A DNA stretch of 7,436 nt from Actinocrinis sp046724665 (GTDB taxonomy: Bacteria > Actinomycetota > Actinomycetes > Streptomycetales > Catenulisporaceae), in the NCBI GenBank assembly GCA_046724665.1, contig JBKOWZ010000108.1, positions 1 to 7,436 on the forward strand, written 5' to 3'. This document shows, one piece after another, positions 1 to 6,086 of the stretch (positions are counted from its first letter, which is position 1; the number at the start of each line of letters is the position of its first letter). Made by a program: the position numbers and the translations under genes. The notes under the pieces are model-generated. The model had not been told where the DNA came from. It did not search any database and was given only the letters and a program-made list of their open reading frames with translations.

Positions 1-417
1 CCGCTGAACAACTTCCTGCTGATGGTGATCATGATCTGGTCGCAGACCGGGTTCGCCATGGTGGTGCTGTCCGCGGCGATCAAGGCGATCCCTGACGACA
101 TCATCGACGCGGCGAGGGTGGACGGCGCCCGCGGCCTGGCCATGGCCTTCAAGATCACCTTCCCGATGATCCGCAACACCCTGATCGTGGTGCTCACCAC
201 GGTCATGATCATCACGCTGAAGCTGTTCGACATCGTGCGCACGATGACCGGCGGCAACTTCGGCACCGAGGTGCTGGCCAACGACATGTACTCGCAGACC
301 TTCGTGCAGTTCGACAACGGCAAGGGCAGCGCGCTCGCGGTGATCCTGTTCGCCGGGGTGCTGCCGCTGGTCGCCTACAACATCGTCCTGCTGCGACGCG
401 AGAGGCAGATCCGGTGA
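1..417 (+). CDS. Sugar ABC transporter permease, MalF-like (5' end missing)
   Basis: This is the C-terminal 138 residues of an integral-membrane permease of a carbohydrate ABC importer (CUT1 family); the start lies outside the window and the reading frame is open from base 1. The visible part has a membrane segment (about residues 5-26), then the cytoplasmic EAA loop that docks on the ATPase (about residues 36-55: DAARVDGA, then F, I and FP at the usual spacing), a second hydrophobic stretch (about 58-73), a TGGNFGT loop and a last membrane segment ending in a basic tail (RRERQIR). The FDIVR-MTGGNFGT region resembles, from memory, the alpha-glucoside permease AglF more than classical MalF. 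Its stop codon overlaps the GTG start of the next permease (GTGA), so the two are translationally coupled and probably form a heterodimer. The substrate cannot be read from the sequence. Confidence 0.93.
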   Translation, partial: PLNNFLLMVIMIWSQTGFAMVVLSAAIKAIPDDIIDAARVDGARGLAMAFKITFPMIRNTLIVVLTTVMIITLKLFDIVRTMTGGNFGTEVLANDMYSQTFVQFDNGKGSALAVILFAGVLPLVAYNIVLLRRERQIR

Positions 418-1370
418 GTACTCCCGCCGAGGTGGTGTCCCCGACCGCCACCCGCCCCGGGCCCGCGGTGAAGGCGGTACGCCGCTCCTTCTCCTCGCCG
501 CTGGCCTCGGCGCTGGTGGTCCTGCTGTCCGTGCTGTGGACGGTGCCGACCTTCGGGCTGCTGGTGGCCTCGTTCCGGCCGGCCGGCCAGTCCGCCACCT
601 CCGGGTGGTGGACCGCGTTCGCGCATCCGCAGCTGACCCTGTCCAACTACGACACGGTGCTGTTCCACAGCGCGAGCTTCGGCGGGACGACCGGCATCAT
701 GCCGTACCTGGTCAACTCGCTGGCGATCGCGATCCCGGCGACGTTCTTCCCGCTGGCGATAGCCTCGGCGGCCGCTTACGTGCTGGCGTGGGTGAGGTTC
801 AAGGGCAGCGACGCGCTGTTCTTCTTCATCTTCGCGCTCCAGGTCGTGCCGTTGCAGATGTCGCTGATCCCGCTGCTCCAGCTGTTCTCCGGCGGGGCGC
901 ACATCGGCACCGTGGCGCTGGTCCCGGCGCTGAACGTCAGCGGCACGTACGTGTCGCTGTGGGCGGCGCACACGATGTTCGCGCTGCCGCTGGCGATCTA
1001 CCTGCTGCACAACTTCATCGCGCAGATCCCCCGCGACGTGGTCGAGGCGGGCCTGGTCGACGGCGCGTCACACCTGCGGGTGTTCCGCACGATCATCCTG
1101 CCGCTGGCGACCCCGGCCCTGGCCGCGTTCGCCATCTTCCAGTTCCTGTGGGTGTGGAACGACCTGCTGGTCGGCCTCACCTTCGCGGGGGGCACGCCGC
1201 AGGTGGCTCCGCTCACCGTCCGGCTTGCCCAGATGACCGGCTCCTTCGGCGGCCGCTGGGAACTGCTGACGGCCGGGGCGTTCATCGCCATCGTCATTCC
1301 GCTGGCGGTGTTCTTCTCGCTGCAACGCTACTTCGTGCGCGGCCTGCTGGCCGGGTCGGTGAAGGGCTAG
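414..1370 (+). CDS. Sugar ABC transporter permease, MalG-like
   Basis: A complete 318-residue permease of the CUT1 carbohydrate ABC importers, partner of the permease just upstream. About six membrane segments are visible, roughly at residues 30-54, 100-125, 131-155, 183-200, 230-250 and 286-308, after a basic, proline-rich cytoplasmic N-terminus. The EAA loop is at residues 211-230 (EAG, DGA at 216-218, LP at 229-230), and the WVWND element after it is typical of MalG-type subunits. The GTG start at 414 lies within the upstream stop codon (4-bp overlap), the normal arrangement for such pairs. Length is slightly above the 270-300 residues usual for MalG, because of the N-terminal tail and a periplasmic loop containing SGWWTAF. 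Similar features occur, from memory, in AglG-type alpha-glucoside permeases. No ATPase is encoded in the window; actinomycete CUT1 importers often share one encoded elsewhere (MsiK). The position next to a galactosidase suggests galactoside uptake, but this is inference. Confidence 0.94.
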   Translation: MSTPAEVVSPTATRPGPAVKAVRRSFSSPLASALVVLLSVLWTVPTFGLLVASFRPAGQSATSGWWTAFAHPQLTLSNYDTVLFHSASFGGTTGIMPYLVNSLAIAIPATFFPLAIASAAAYVLAWVRFKGSDALFFFIFALQVVPLQMSLIPLLQLFSGGAHIGTVALVPALNVSGTYVSLWAAHTMFALPLAIYLLHNFIAQIPRDVVEAGLVDGASHLRVFRTIILPLATPALAAFAIFQFLWVWNDLLVGLTFAGGTPQVAPLTVRLAQMTGSFGGRWELLTAGAFIAIVIPLAVFFSLQRYFVRGLLAGSVKG

Positions 1371-1387
1371 CACCGGGTCACCGGCGT

Positions 1388-1401
1388 GGCCGGCGCCGGC
1401 C
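1388..1401. repeat. GC-only perfect palindrome after the permease operon
   Basis: The 14-bp sequence GGCCGGCGCCGGCC lies 17 bp after the permease stop codon and is a perfect palindrome. It could fold as a 5-bp stem with a 4-base loop. No T-run follows, so it is not a canonical rho-independent terminator. It might weaken or end transcription, or be chance in GC-rich DNA. Confidence 0.25.
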
Positions 1402-1450
1402 GGCCGGATGAACGACGGATCGACGGAACTGGAGGCGGAGGCGGGGCGGG

Positions 1451-1816
1451 ATGCTCACCGGAACTCTGGTCGGCGAGAGTCTTCGGGTGGGGGCGAGGCT
1501 GGACGGCCTGCCGCTGCGGCTGCACTGGGTGGCCAGTGTCGAGCCGGCGGCCACGGCGCCCGGCCAGCCGCCCCGCTGGACGCTGCTGGAGTTCGGGGCC
1601 GACGACAAGACGGCCCCGGACCTGGCGGCGGCGCTCGCGCAGTGCCTCGACCCGGGCCCCTGGTACGCCAACTTCAGCACGGACGAGGAGATCTACGTGG
1701 TCTTCGCCGACCGGGTTTTCCGCTACGAGCGCGGCGACCGCTCCGGCCGCGCCCGGGCGGCGCAGTACGCGCGTACCGTGGGCGTGCCTGAGCCACAACT
1801 CGACTGGAGCGACTGA
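1451..1816 (+). CDS. Conserved-looking small protein of unknown function
   Basis: A 121-residue soluble protein with no signal peptide or membrane segment. I recall similar short proteins of unknown function in other actinomycetes but know no assigned role. The start is ATG 1451, preceded by a purine-rich GGAGGCGGAGG ending about 9 bases upstream, a good ribosome binding site. The N-terminal half reads as alternating short strands (LRLHW, then PRWTLLEF). A helix with alanines follows (about residues 57-66), then a segment rich in aromatic residues (PWYANFSTDEEIYVVFADRV) and a closing GVPEPQLDW. That looks like a small alpha/beta fold with natural codon bias, not a random open frame. It sits 80 bp after the permease operon and about 110 bp before the galactosidase gene, same strand, so it may be co-transcribed with either. 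It has no recognisable catalytic motif; no function is proposed. Confidence 0.8.
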   Translation: MLTGTLVGESLRVGARLDGLPLRLHWVASVEPAATAPGQPPRWTLLEFGADDKTAPDLAAALAQCLDPGPWYANFSTDEEIYVVFADRVFRYERGDRSGRARAAQYARTVGVPEPQLDWSD

Positions 1817-1867
1817 CGCGCGAGACGTCCGCTGCCATCGTCCCTGGTCAAAGGGGGTGGGCAGCGC

Positions 1868-1908
1868 TTCGTCACTGATCCGTGATACGAACGGCGCGAA
1901 TACTCGCG
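1868..1908 (+). promoter_or_regulatory. Possible operator dyads before the galactosidase gene
   Basis: Two dyads lie in the 109-bp gap upstream of the galactosidase. The first (1868-1891) pairs TTCG with CGAA and TCAC with GTGA around TGATCC, with a 2-base bulge. The second (1895-1908) is a perfect CGCGA-ATAC-TCGCG dyad ending 17 bp before the start codon. The CGAACG at 1888-1893 is the complement of the CGTTCG half-site seen repeatedly before galT, so the same DeoR repressor may bind here. A weak -10-like AATACT overlaps the second dyad at 1899-1904, but I find no convincing -35. Function is inferred only. Confidence 0.35.
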
Positions 1909-1925
1909 TGGTGAGGAGACGGATG

Positions 1926-3905
1926 ATGACTGACGCGGCGGCGCGCGCGGACGGTGCGACGGCGAACGGCTTCGGGCTCGAACGGGCCGCCTGGCCGGCG
2001 CTCGAGGGCCTGGCGTACGGCGGGGACTACAACCCCGAGCAGTGGCCCGAGGAGGTGTGGGCCGAGGACGTCAGGCTGATGCGCGAGGCCGGGGTGAACC
2101 TGGTCAGCCTCGCCATCTTCTCCTGGGTGCGGATGGAGCCGGAGCCCGGCCGGTACGAGTTCGGCTGGCTTGACCGGATCATCGGCCTGCTGCACGAGAA
2201 CGGGATCCGGGTCGATCTGGCCACCCCGACCGCCGCTCCCCCGGCCTGGTTCCTCAAGGCGCGCCCCGACATCCGGCCGGTCACCCGCGACGGCCGGGTG
2301 CTCGGTGGCGCTGCGCGGCAGACGTACTGCCCGCACGCCCCGGAGTACCGCGCCGCGTGCCGGCAGATCGCCGAGAAGCTCGCCGAGCGTTACGCGCACC
2401 ATCCGGCGGTCGTGCTCTGGCACATCCACAACGAGTACGGCTGCCACGTCTCCGAGTGCTACTGCCCGACGTCGGTGGCCGCGTTCCAGCGGTGGCTGCG
2501 GGACCGGTATCAGACCATGGACGCGCTCAACGAGGCTTGGGGTACCTCGTTCTGGGGGCAGGCCTACACCGCGTGGGACGAGATCGACGCGCCGCGCGAG
2601 GCGCCGACCGCGGTGAACCCGGCGCAGCGGCTGGACTTCGCCCGCTTCAGCTCGGCCTCGATGCTCGAGCTGTTCGTGGAGCAGCGCGACACGGTCAAGG
2701 CGCACAACCCGGCGATCCCGGTGACCACGAACTTCATGGCCGTGCTCAACAAGACGATGGACCTGTGGGCCTGGGCGCGCGAGGTGGACCTGGTTTCCGA
2801 CGACCACTACACCACGTCCGGCTCGCCGGTCCGGCACATCGAGCTGGCGATGGCGGCCGACCTGGTGCGCTCGCTGGCCGGCGGCGCGCCATGGCTGCTG
2901 ATGGAGCACTCGACCGGCGCGGTGAACTGGCAGGACCGCAACGCGGCCAAGCGGCCCGGCGAGATGATCCGCAACTCGCTGACGCACCTGGCGCGCGGCG
3001 CGGACGGCATCCTGTTCTTCCAGTGGCGCGCCTCGCGCGCGGGCGCGGAGAAGTACCACTCGGCGATGCTGCCGCACGCGGGGACGGACAGCCGGATCTG
3101 GCGGGACGTGGTCGCGCTCGGCAAGCAGTTGGCCGAGTTGCGCGAGGTGCGCGGCTCCCGGGTGGCGGCGGACACGGCGATCCTGTGGGACTGGGAGTCG
3201 TGGTGGGCGTTGGAGCTGGACTACCGGCCCTCGGTGGACGTGCAGTACCTGCCGGCGCAGTTCGCGTACTACGAGCAGCTGTGGCGCGCGCACGTGACGA
3301 CAGACTTCGCGCACCCGGGCGCGGACCTGTCGCGTTACCGCATGGTGGTCGTCCCGCAGTCGTACCTGATGCGTACCGAGTGGGCGGAGAACCTGCGCCG
3401 CTATGTGGAGGGCGGCGGGACGCTGGTCGTCTCGTACTTCTCAGGCATCGTGGACGAGAACGACGCGGTACACCTCGGCGGCTACCCGGGTGCGCTGCGC
3501 GAGGTGCTCGGCGTGCGCGTCGATGAGTTCATGCCGCTGGCCGAGGGTGAGGCGGTGACGGTGCAGGTATCAGCGTCCGTCGGTGGCGGCGGCGGGCTGC
3601 GCGGTACCGGGACGATCTGGAGCGAGCCGATCGAGCTGCGCGGGGCGCAGGCCGTCGCGACGTACGAAGACGGCCCGGCGGCGGGCCATCCGGCGGTGAC
3701 CCGGCACGCGGTCGGCGACGGCTGGGCGTGGTACGTCTCGACGACGCCGGACGCGCAGACGCTGCGGGAGATCCTGCGGCGCGCGGCGGACGACGCGAAG
3801 GTCGTGTTCGATACGGAGACGCCTGACACGCTTGAGTCGGTGCGGCGAGTCGGCCCGGACGGCACCGAGTACCCGTTCACTCTCGACCACGGCGTTGGCG
3901 TCTGA
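1926..3905 (+). CDS. Beta-galactosidase, glycoside hydrolase family 42
   Basis: A 659-residue retaining GH42 beta-galactosidase, expected to hydrolyse lactose or other beta-galactosides in the cytoplasm (no signal peptide). The family signature GGDYNPEQW is at residues 32-40. The acid/base is Glu170 in HNEYG, and the nucleophile is Glu327 in LLMEHSTGAVNW. The TIM barrel spans about residues 25-400, the alpha/beta trimerisation domain about 413-610, and the C-terminal domain begins near 620. ATG 1923 and ATG 1926 are both in frame after GAGGAG (1913-1918); 1926 has the better 7-base spacing. The frame stays open back to 1386, but that stretch is a shadow of the small gene upstream. Cysteines at 135, 173, 178 and 180 resemble the GH42 zinc site, but the expected last cysteine is Ser183. 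The protein stops shortly after the YxFxLxH strand of the C-terminal domain, roughly 30 residues early. Specificity (lactose, galacto-oligosaccharide, arabinogalactan fragments) is not resolved. Confidence 0.95.
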   Translation: MTDAAARADGATANGFGLERAAWPALEGLAYGGDYNPEQWPEEVWAEDVRLMREAGVNLVSLAIFSWVRMEPEPGRYEFGWLDRIIGLLHENGIRVDLATPTAAPPAWFLKARPDIRPVTRDGRVLGGAARQTYCPHAPEYRAACRQIAEKLAERYAHHPAVVLWHIHNEYGCHVSECYCPTSVAAFQRWLRDRYQTMDALNEAWGTSFWGQAYTAWDEIDAPREAPTAVNPAQRLDFARFSSASMLELFVEQRDTVKAHNPAIPVTTNFMAVLNKTMDLWAWAREVDLVSDDHYTTSGSPVRHIELAMAADLVRSLAGGAPWLLMEHSTGAVNWQDRNAAKRPGEMIRNSLTHLARGADGILFFQWRASRAGAEKYHSAMLPHAGTDSRIWRDVVALGKQLAELREVRGSRVAADTAILWDWESWWALELDYRPSVDVQYLPAQFAYYEQLWRAHVTTDFAHPGADLSRYRMVVVPQSYLMRTEWAENLRRYVEGGGTLVVSYFSGIVDENDAVHLGGYPGALREVLGVRVDEFMPLAEGEAVTVQVSASVGGGGGLRGTGTIWSEPIELRGAQAVATYEDGPAAGHPAVTRHAVGDGWAWYVSTTPDAQTLREILRRAADDAKVVFDTETPDTLESVRRVGPDGTEYPFTLDHGVGV

Positions 3906-3910
3906 TTGCG

Positions 3911-4726
3911 TTAGGCGATGATGAGATGGCGGATGTGTTCGGCGGCCTCGGCGCGCGCGGTGTCGGACAGTCCGCCGTCCGTCACCCACGTGTCCACCGA
4001 GGACAGCGGGGCGAAGCTGGACAGGCCGGCCAGCCCCCACTTGCTGTGGTCGGCGACCGCGACGATCCGGCGGGCCGCCGCGATCAGCGCCCGGTTGGTC
4101 TCGGCCTCGGCCAGGTTCGGGGTGGACAGCCCGGCGGCGATGGAGATGCCGTGGCAGCCCACGAAGGCCAGGTCGAAGTTGAGCGAGCGGATCGCCTGGT
4201 CGGCCACCGGGCCGACCAGCGCGTCCGAGGGGGTGCGCATCCCGCCGGTGAGCACCACGGTGGCGCCGTGCCGGGCGCCGGGCGGGCGCAGCCGCTGGGC
4301 GAACAGGTCGGCGATCCGGATCGAGTTGGTGACCACGGTCAGGTCGGACACGTCGGTCAGCCGCCGGGCCAGCGCGTACGTGGTGGTGCCCGCGGACAGC
4401 GCCACCGCGCCGCCGCGCGGCACCAGCGCCGCGGCCGCCTCGGCGATCGACTCCTTGGCCGCGGTCTCCAGGGTGCGCTTGGCCTCGAATCCGGGCTCGT
4501 GCGCGCTGGACTCGCCGAGCGCGACCGCGCCGCCGTGCACCTTCTCCAGCAGCCCGTCGCGGGCCAGCGCGTCCAGGTCCCGACGCACCGTCATGTCGGA
4601 GACGCCGAAACGCAGCACCAGGTCGGTGACCCGCACGCCGCCGCGGGCGCGCACCTCGGCCGCGATGGCGGCGCGGCGCTGCTCGGCCAGCAACCCCCTG
4701 CCGTCGTCGGTCTCGACTTGCGCCAT
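3911..4726 (-). CDS. DeoR-family transcriptional repressor
   Basis: A 271-residue sugar-responsive repressor. Near the N-terminus is the DeoR helix-turn-helix (about residues 16-67): LAEQRRAAI, then VTDLVLRFGVSDMTVRRDLDAL, then GLLEKVHGGAV, the strongest family signature. The rest (about 82-271) is the DeoR C-terminal sensor domain, related to phosphosugar isomerases, with SAGTTTYALA, VVTNSIRIA, VVLTGGMRT, AEAETNRALI and VADHSKWG. Such domains usually bind a phosphorylated sugar. ATG 4726 is chosen because AAGGAG (complement of 4732-4737) lies 5 bases upstream; an in-frame start 11 codons earlier has no such site. The gene is divergent from galTEK, with a cluster of half-sites in between, and convergent with the galactosidase. 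It is therefore most likely the local repressor of the gal genes and perhaps of itself. The effector might be galactose-1-phosphate, but this is inference. Confidence 0.94.
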   Translation of the reverse strand: MAQVETDDGRGLLAEQRRAAIAAEVRARGGVRVTDLVLRFGVSDMTVRRDLDALARDGLLEKVHGGAVALGESSAHEPGFEAKRTLETAAKESIAEAAAALVPRGGAVALSAGTTTYALARRLTDVSDLTVVTNSIRIADLFAQRLRPPGARHGATVVLTGGMRTPSDALVGPVADQAIRSLNFDLAFVGCHGISIAAGLSTPNLAEAETNRALIAAARRIVAVADHSKWGLAGLSSFAPLSSVDTWVTDGGLSDTARAEAAEHIRHLIIA

Positions 4727-4896
4727 CGAAGCTCCTTCTCGAGTGGCCGTGCCCCGCACCCGCCCGTCCCGTCACCCGCGCCCGCGTTCGCGGCGACCGG
4801 GCTGTCCAGCCGTCAATACCCACAGTCGCCGCACTCACCGTGACTGCCCATTGTGGCACCGTCGGATGCTGTGGCCGTCGGCGGCACGGACTCTCG

Positions 4897-4975
4897 TTCG
4901 ACCAGCAGTGTCGAACGTTCGAAAGTATGCCAGGGCTTGTGAGTTATCGTTCAGGCATGTTTGAATATGTTCGAT
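4897..4975 (+). promoter_or_regulatory. Cluster of DeoR-type operator half-sites before galT
   Basis: Four GTTC(G/A) half-sites in the same orientation begin at 4896, 4917, 4949 and 4969, spaced 21, 32 and 20 bp, close to two, three and two helical turns. The second is half of a perfect 12-bp palindrome, TCGAACGTTCGA (4911-4922). The last lies in an imperfect dyad, TTGAATATGTTCGA (4961-4974). TATGTTCGAT (4966-4975) matches all ten positions of the E. coli GlpR half-site consensus WATKYTCGWW as I remember it, and AACGTTCGAA (4914-4923) matches nine. GlpR is a DeoR-family protein, and a DeoR gene diverges from this region, so these are probably its binding sites. The remaining part of the 262-bp intergenic region (4727-4890) shows no clear element beyond the repressor's ribosome binding site. 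Confidence 0.65.
4937..4966 (+). promoter_or_regulatory. Probable galT promoter
   Basis: TTGTGA (4937-4942) and TTGAAT (4961-4966) each match four of six consensus positions of the housekeeping -35 and -10 boxes, with an 18-bp spacer. The -10 lies inside the proximal operator dyad, so a bound repressor would block polymerase. Transcription would start around 4973, giving a very short leader. The match is modest and needs 5'-end mapping. Confidence 0.4.
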
Positions 4976-4982
4976 GAGGGAG
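4976..4982 (+). promoter_or_regulatory. Ribosome binding site that fixes the galT start
   Basis: GAGGGAG lies 6 bases before GTG 4989. The alternative in-frame ATG at 4974 overlaps this site, has no purine-rich element of its own and falls within the operator, so GTG 4989 is preferred. Confidence 0.7.
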
Positions 4983-4988
4983 CTACCG

Positions 4989-6086
4989 GTGAAGAAGACC
5001 GTCACGCAGCTTGCGGACGGCCGCGAGCTGATTTACTACGACGCCGGCGACGCCGAGAGCCGGGACTCGTTCGCCGATCTGCGGCCGCTCGAGGCCGTGG
5101 ACACCACGAGCGAGACCAGGCTCGATCCGGTGCAGGGCGAGTGGATCGCGGTCGCCGCGCACCGGCAGGGCCGGCCGTACCTGCCGCCGACGAACAGCTG
5201 CCCGCTGTGCCCGTCCACCGGGCAGTGGCTCAGCGAGATTCCGGCGCCGGACTATCAGGTGGTGGTGTTCGAGAACCGCTTTCCCTCACTCAGCGGACCG
5301 CCGGCCGCGCAGGACACGCTCCTCGCCCCGCTTCCGCACCGCACGCGGCGTGGCGGCGGGCGCTGCGAGGTAGTTTGCTTCACCTCCGACCACAACGCCA
5401 CCTTCGCCCGCCTCGACGAGGCGCGGGTGCTGCTGGTCCTGGAGGCGTGGACCGACCGCACCGCCGAGCTGTCCGCGCTGCCCGGCATCCAGCAGGTGTA
5501 CTGCTTCGAGAACCGCGGCAACGAGATCGGCGTCACGCTGACGCACCCGCACGGCCAGATCTACGCCTTTCCTTACCTGCCGCCGAAGACGGCGCGCGCG
5601 GCGCAGAGCGCTGCGGCCCACCGCGCGCACACCGGCCGCAACCTGTTCGACGACCTGCTCGCGGCGGAGCGGGCCGGCGGCCGGGTGGTGCTGGAGAGTG
5701 AGGAATGGACGGCGTTCGTCCCGTTCGCCGCGCGCTGGCCGTACGAGGTGCACATGTACCCGAACCGCCGAGTGGGTGACTTCACCCGGCTGGACGAGGC
5801 GCAGCGGGCGTCGTTTCCGGCGGCCTACCTGGAACTGCTCGGCCGTTTCGACCGGCTCTTCGCCGGACGCTCGGCGCCGACCCCGTACATCGCCGCGTGG
5901 CACCAGGCTCCGGTCGCCCCGACTGGGACCGAGCCCGAACTTGCCCTGCACCTCGAGCTGTTCACCGTGCTGCGCACCGCGGACAAGCTCAAGTACCTGG
6001 CCGGGACGGAATCGGGGATGGGCGCCTTCATGAACGACGTCTCGCCCGAACGCGCCGCGGAACGACTGCGGGAGGTAGCGTCATGA
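4989..6086 (+). CDS. galT: Galactose-1-phosphate uridylyltransferase
   Basis: A 365-residue cytoplasmic GalT of the Leloir pathway, which exchanges UMP between UDP-glucose and galactose-1-phosphate to give glucose-1-phosphate and UDP-galactose. The catalytic motif HPHGQIYAFPY starts at residue 186: His188 is the nucleophile that carries UMP, and His186 is the expected metal ligand. Cys71 and Cys74 (CPLC) and His135 (SDHNATF) complete a zinc site like that of the E. coli enzyme. FENRFPSL near residue 95 and GRCEVVCF near residue 124 are also family motifs, as is a C-terminal region containing AAWHQAP and LHLELF. Length is normal for the family. Its last codons overlap galE (ATGA), which implies translational coupling. 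It is the first gene of the gal operon and directly follows the operator cluster, so repression by the divergent DeoR protein is likely. Confidence 0.96.
   Translation: MKKTVTQLADGRELIYYDAGDAESRDSFADLRPLEAVDTTSETRLDPVQGEWIAVAAHRQGRPYLPPTNSCPLCPSTGQWLSEIPAPDYQVVVFENRFPSLSGPPAAQDTLLAPLPHRTRRGGGRCEVVCFTSDHNATFARLDEARVLLVLEAWTDRTAELSALPGIQQVYCFENRGNEIGVTLTHPHGQIYAFPYLPPKTARAAQSAAAHRAHTGRNLFDDLLAAERAGGRVVLESEEWTAFVPFAARWPYEVHMYPNRRVGDFTRLDEAQRASFPAAYLELLGRFDRLFAGRSAPTPYIAAWHQAPVAPTGTEPELALHLELFTVLRTADKLKYLAGTESGMGAFMNDVSPERAAERLREVAS

Noticed and set aside
1388..1401. Rho-independent terminator after the permease genes
   Set aside because: The palindrome has no following T-run and hardly any loop; kept only as a palindrome of uncertain role.
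1386..1925. Possible N-terminal extension of the galactosidase, whose frame is open back to 1386
   Set aside because: The extension is Arg/Gly/Pro-rich shadow sequence over the 121-residue gene, and the GH42 homology starts only after 1926, where a good ribosome binding site exists.
1872..3314. Long minus-strand open frame (480 codons) opposite the galactosidase
   Set aside because: Its product is Arg/Val/His-rich with no family motif, a typical antisense shadow of a GC-rich gene.
4811..4816. TTGACG on the minus strand as a -35 box for the repressor gene
   Set aside because: The hexamer fits well, but no acceptable -10 box lies 16-19 bp downstream of it.
3570..4859. Long minus-strand open frame (429 codons) across the repressor and the galactosidase end
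   Set aside because: It is in a different frame from the repressor, is Arg/Gly-rich throughout, and has no recognisable motif.
4974..4988. ATG 4974 as the galT start
   Set aside because: It has no ribosome binding site and overlaps the operator dyad; GTG 4989 has GAGGGAG at good spacing.
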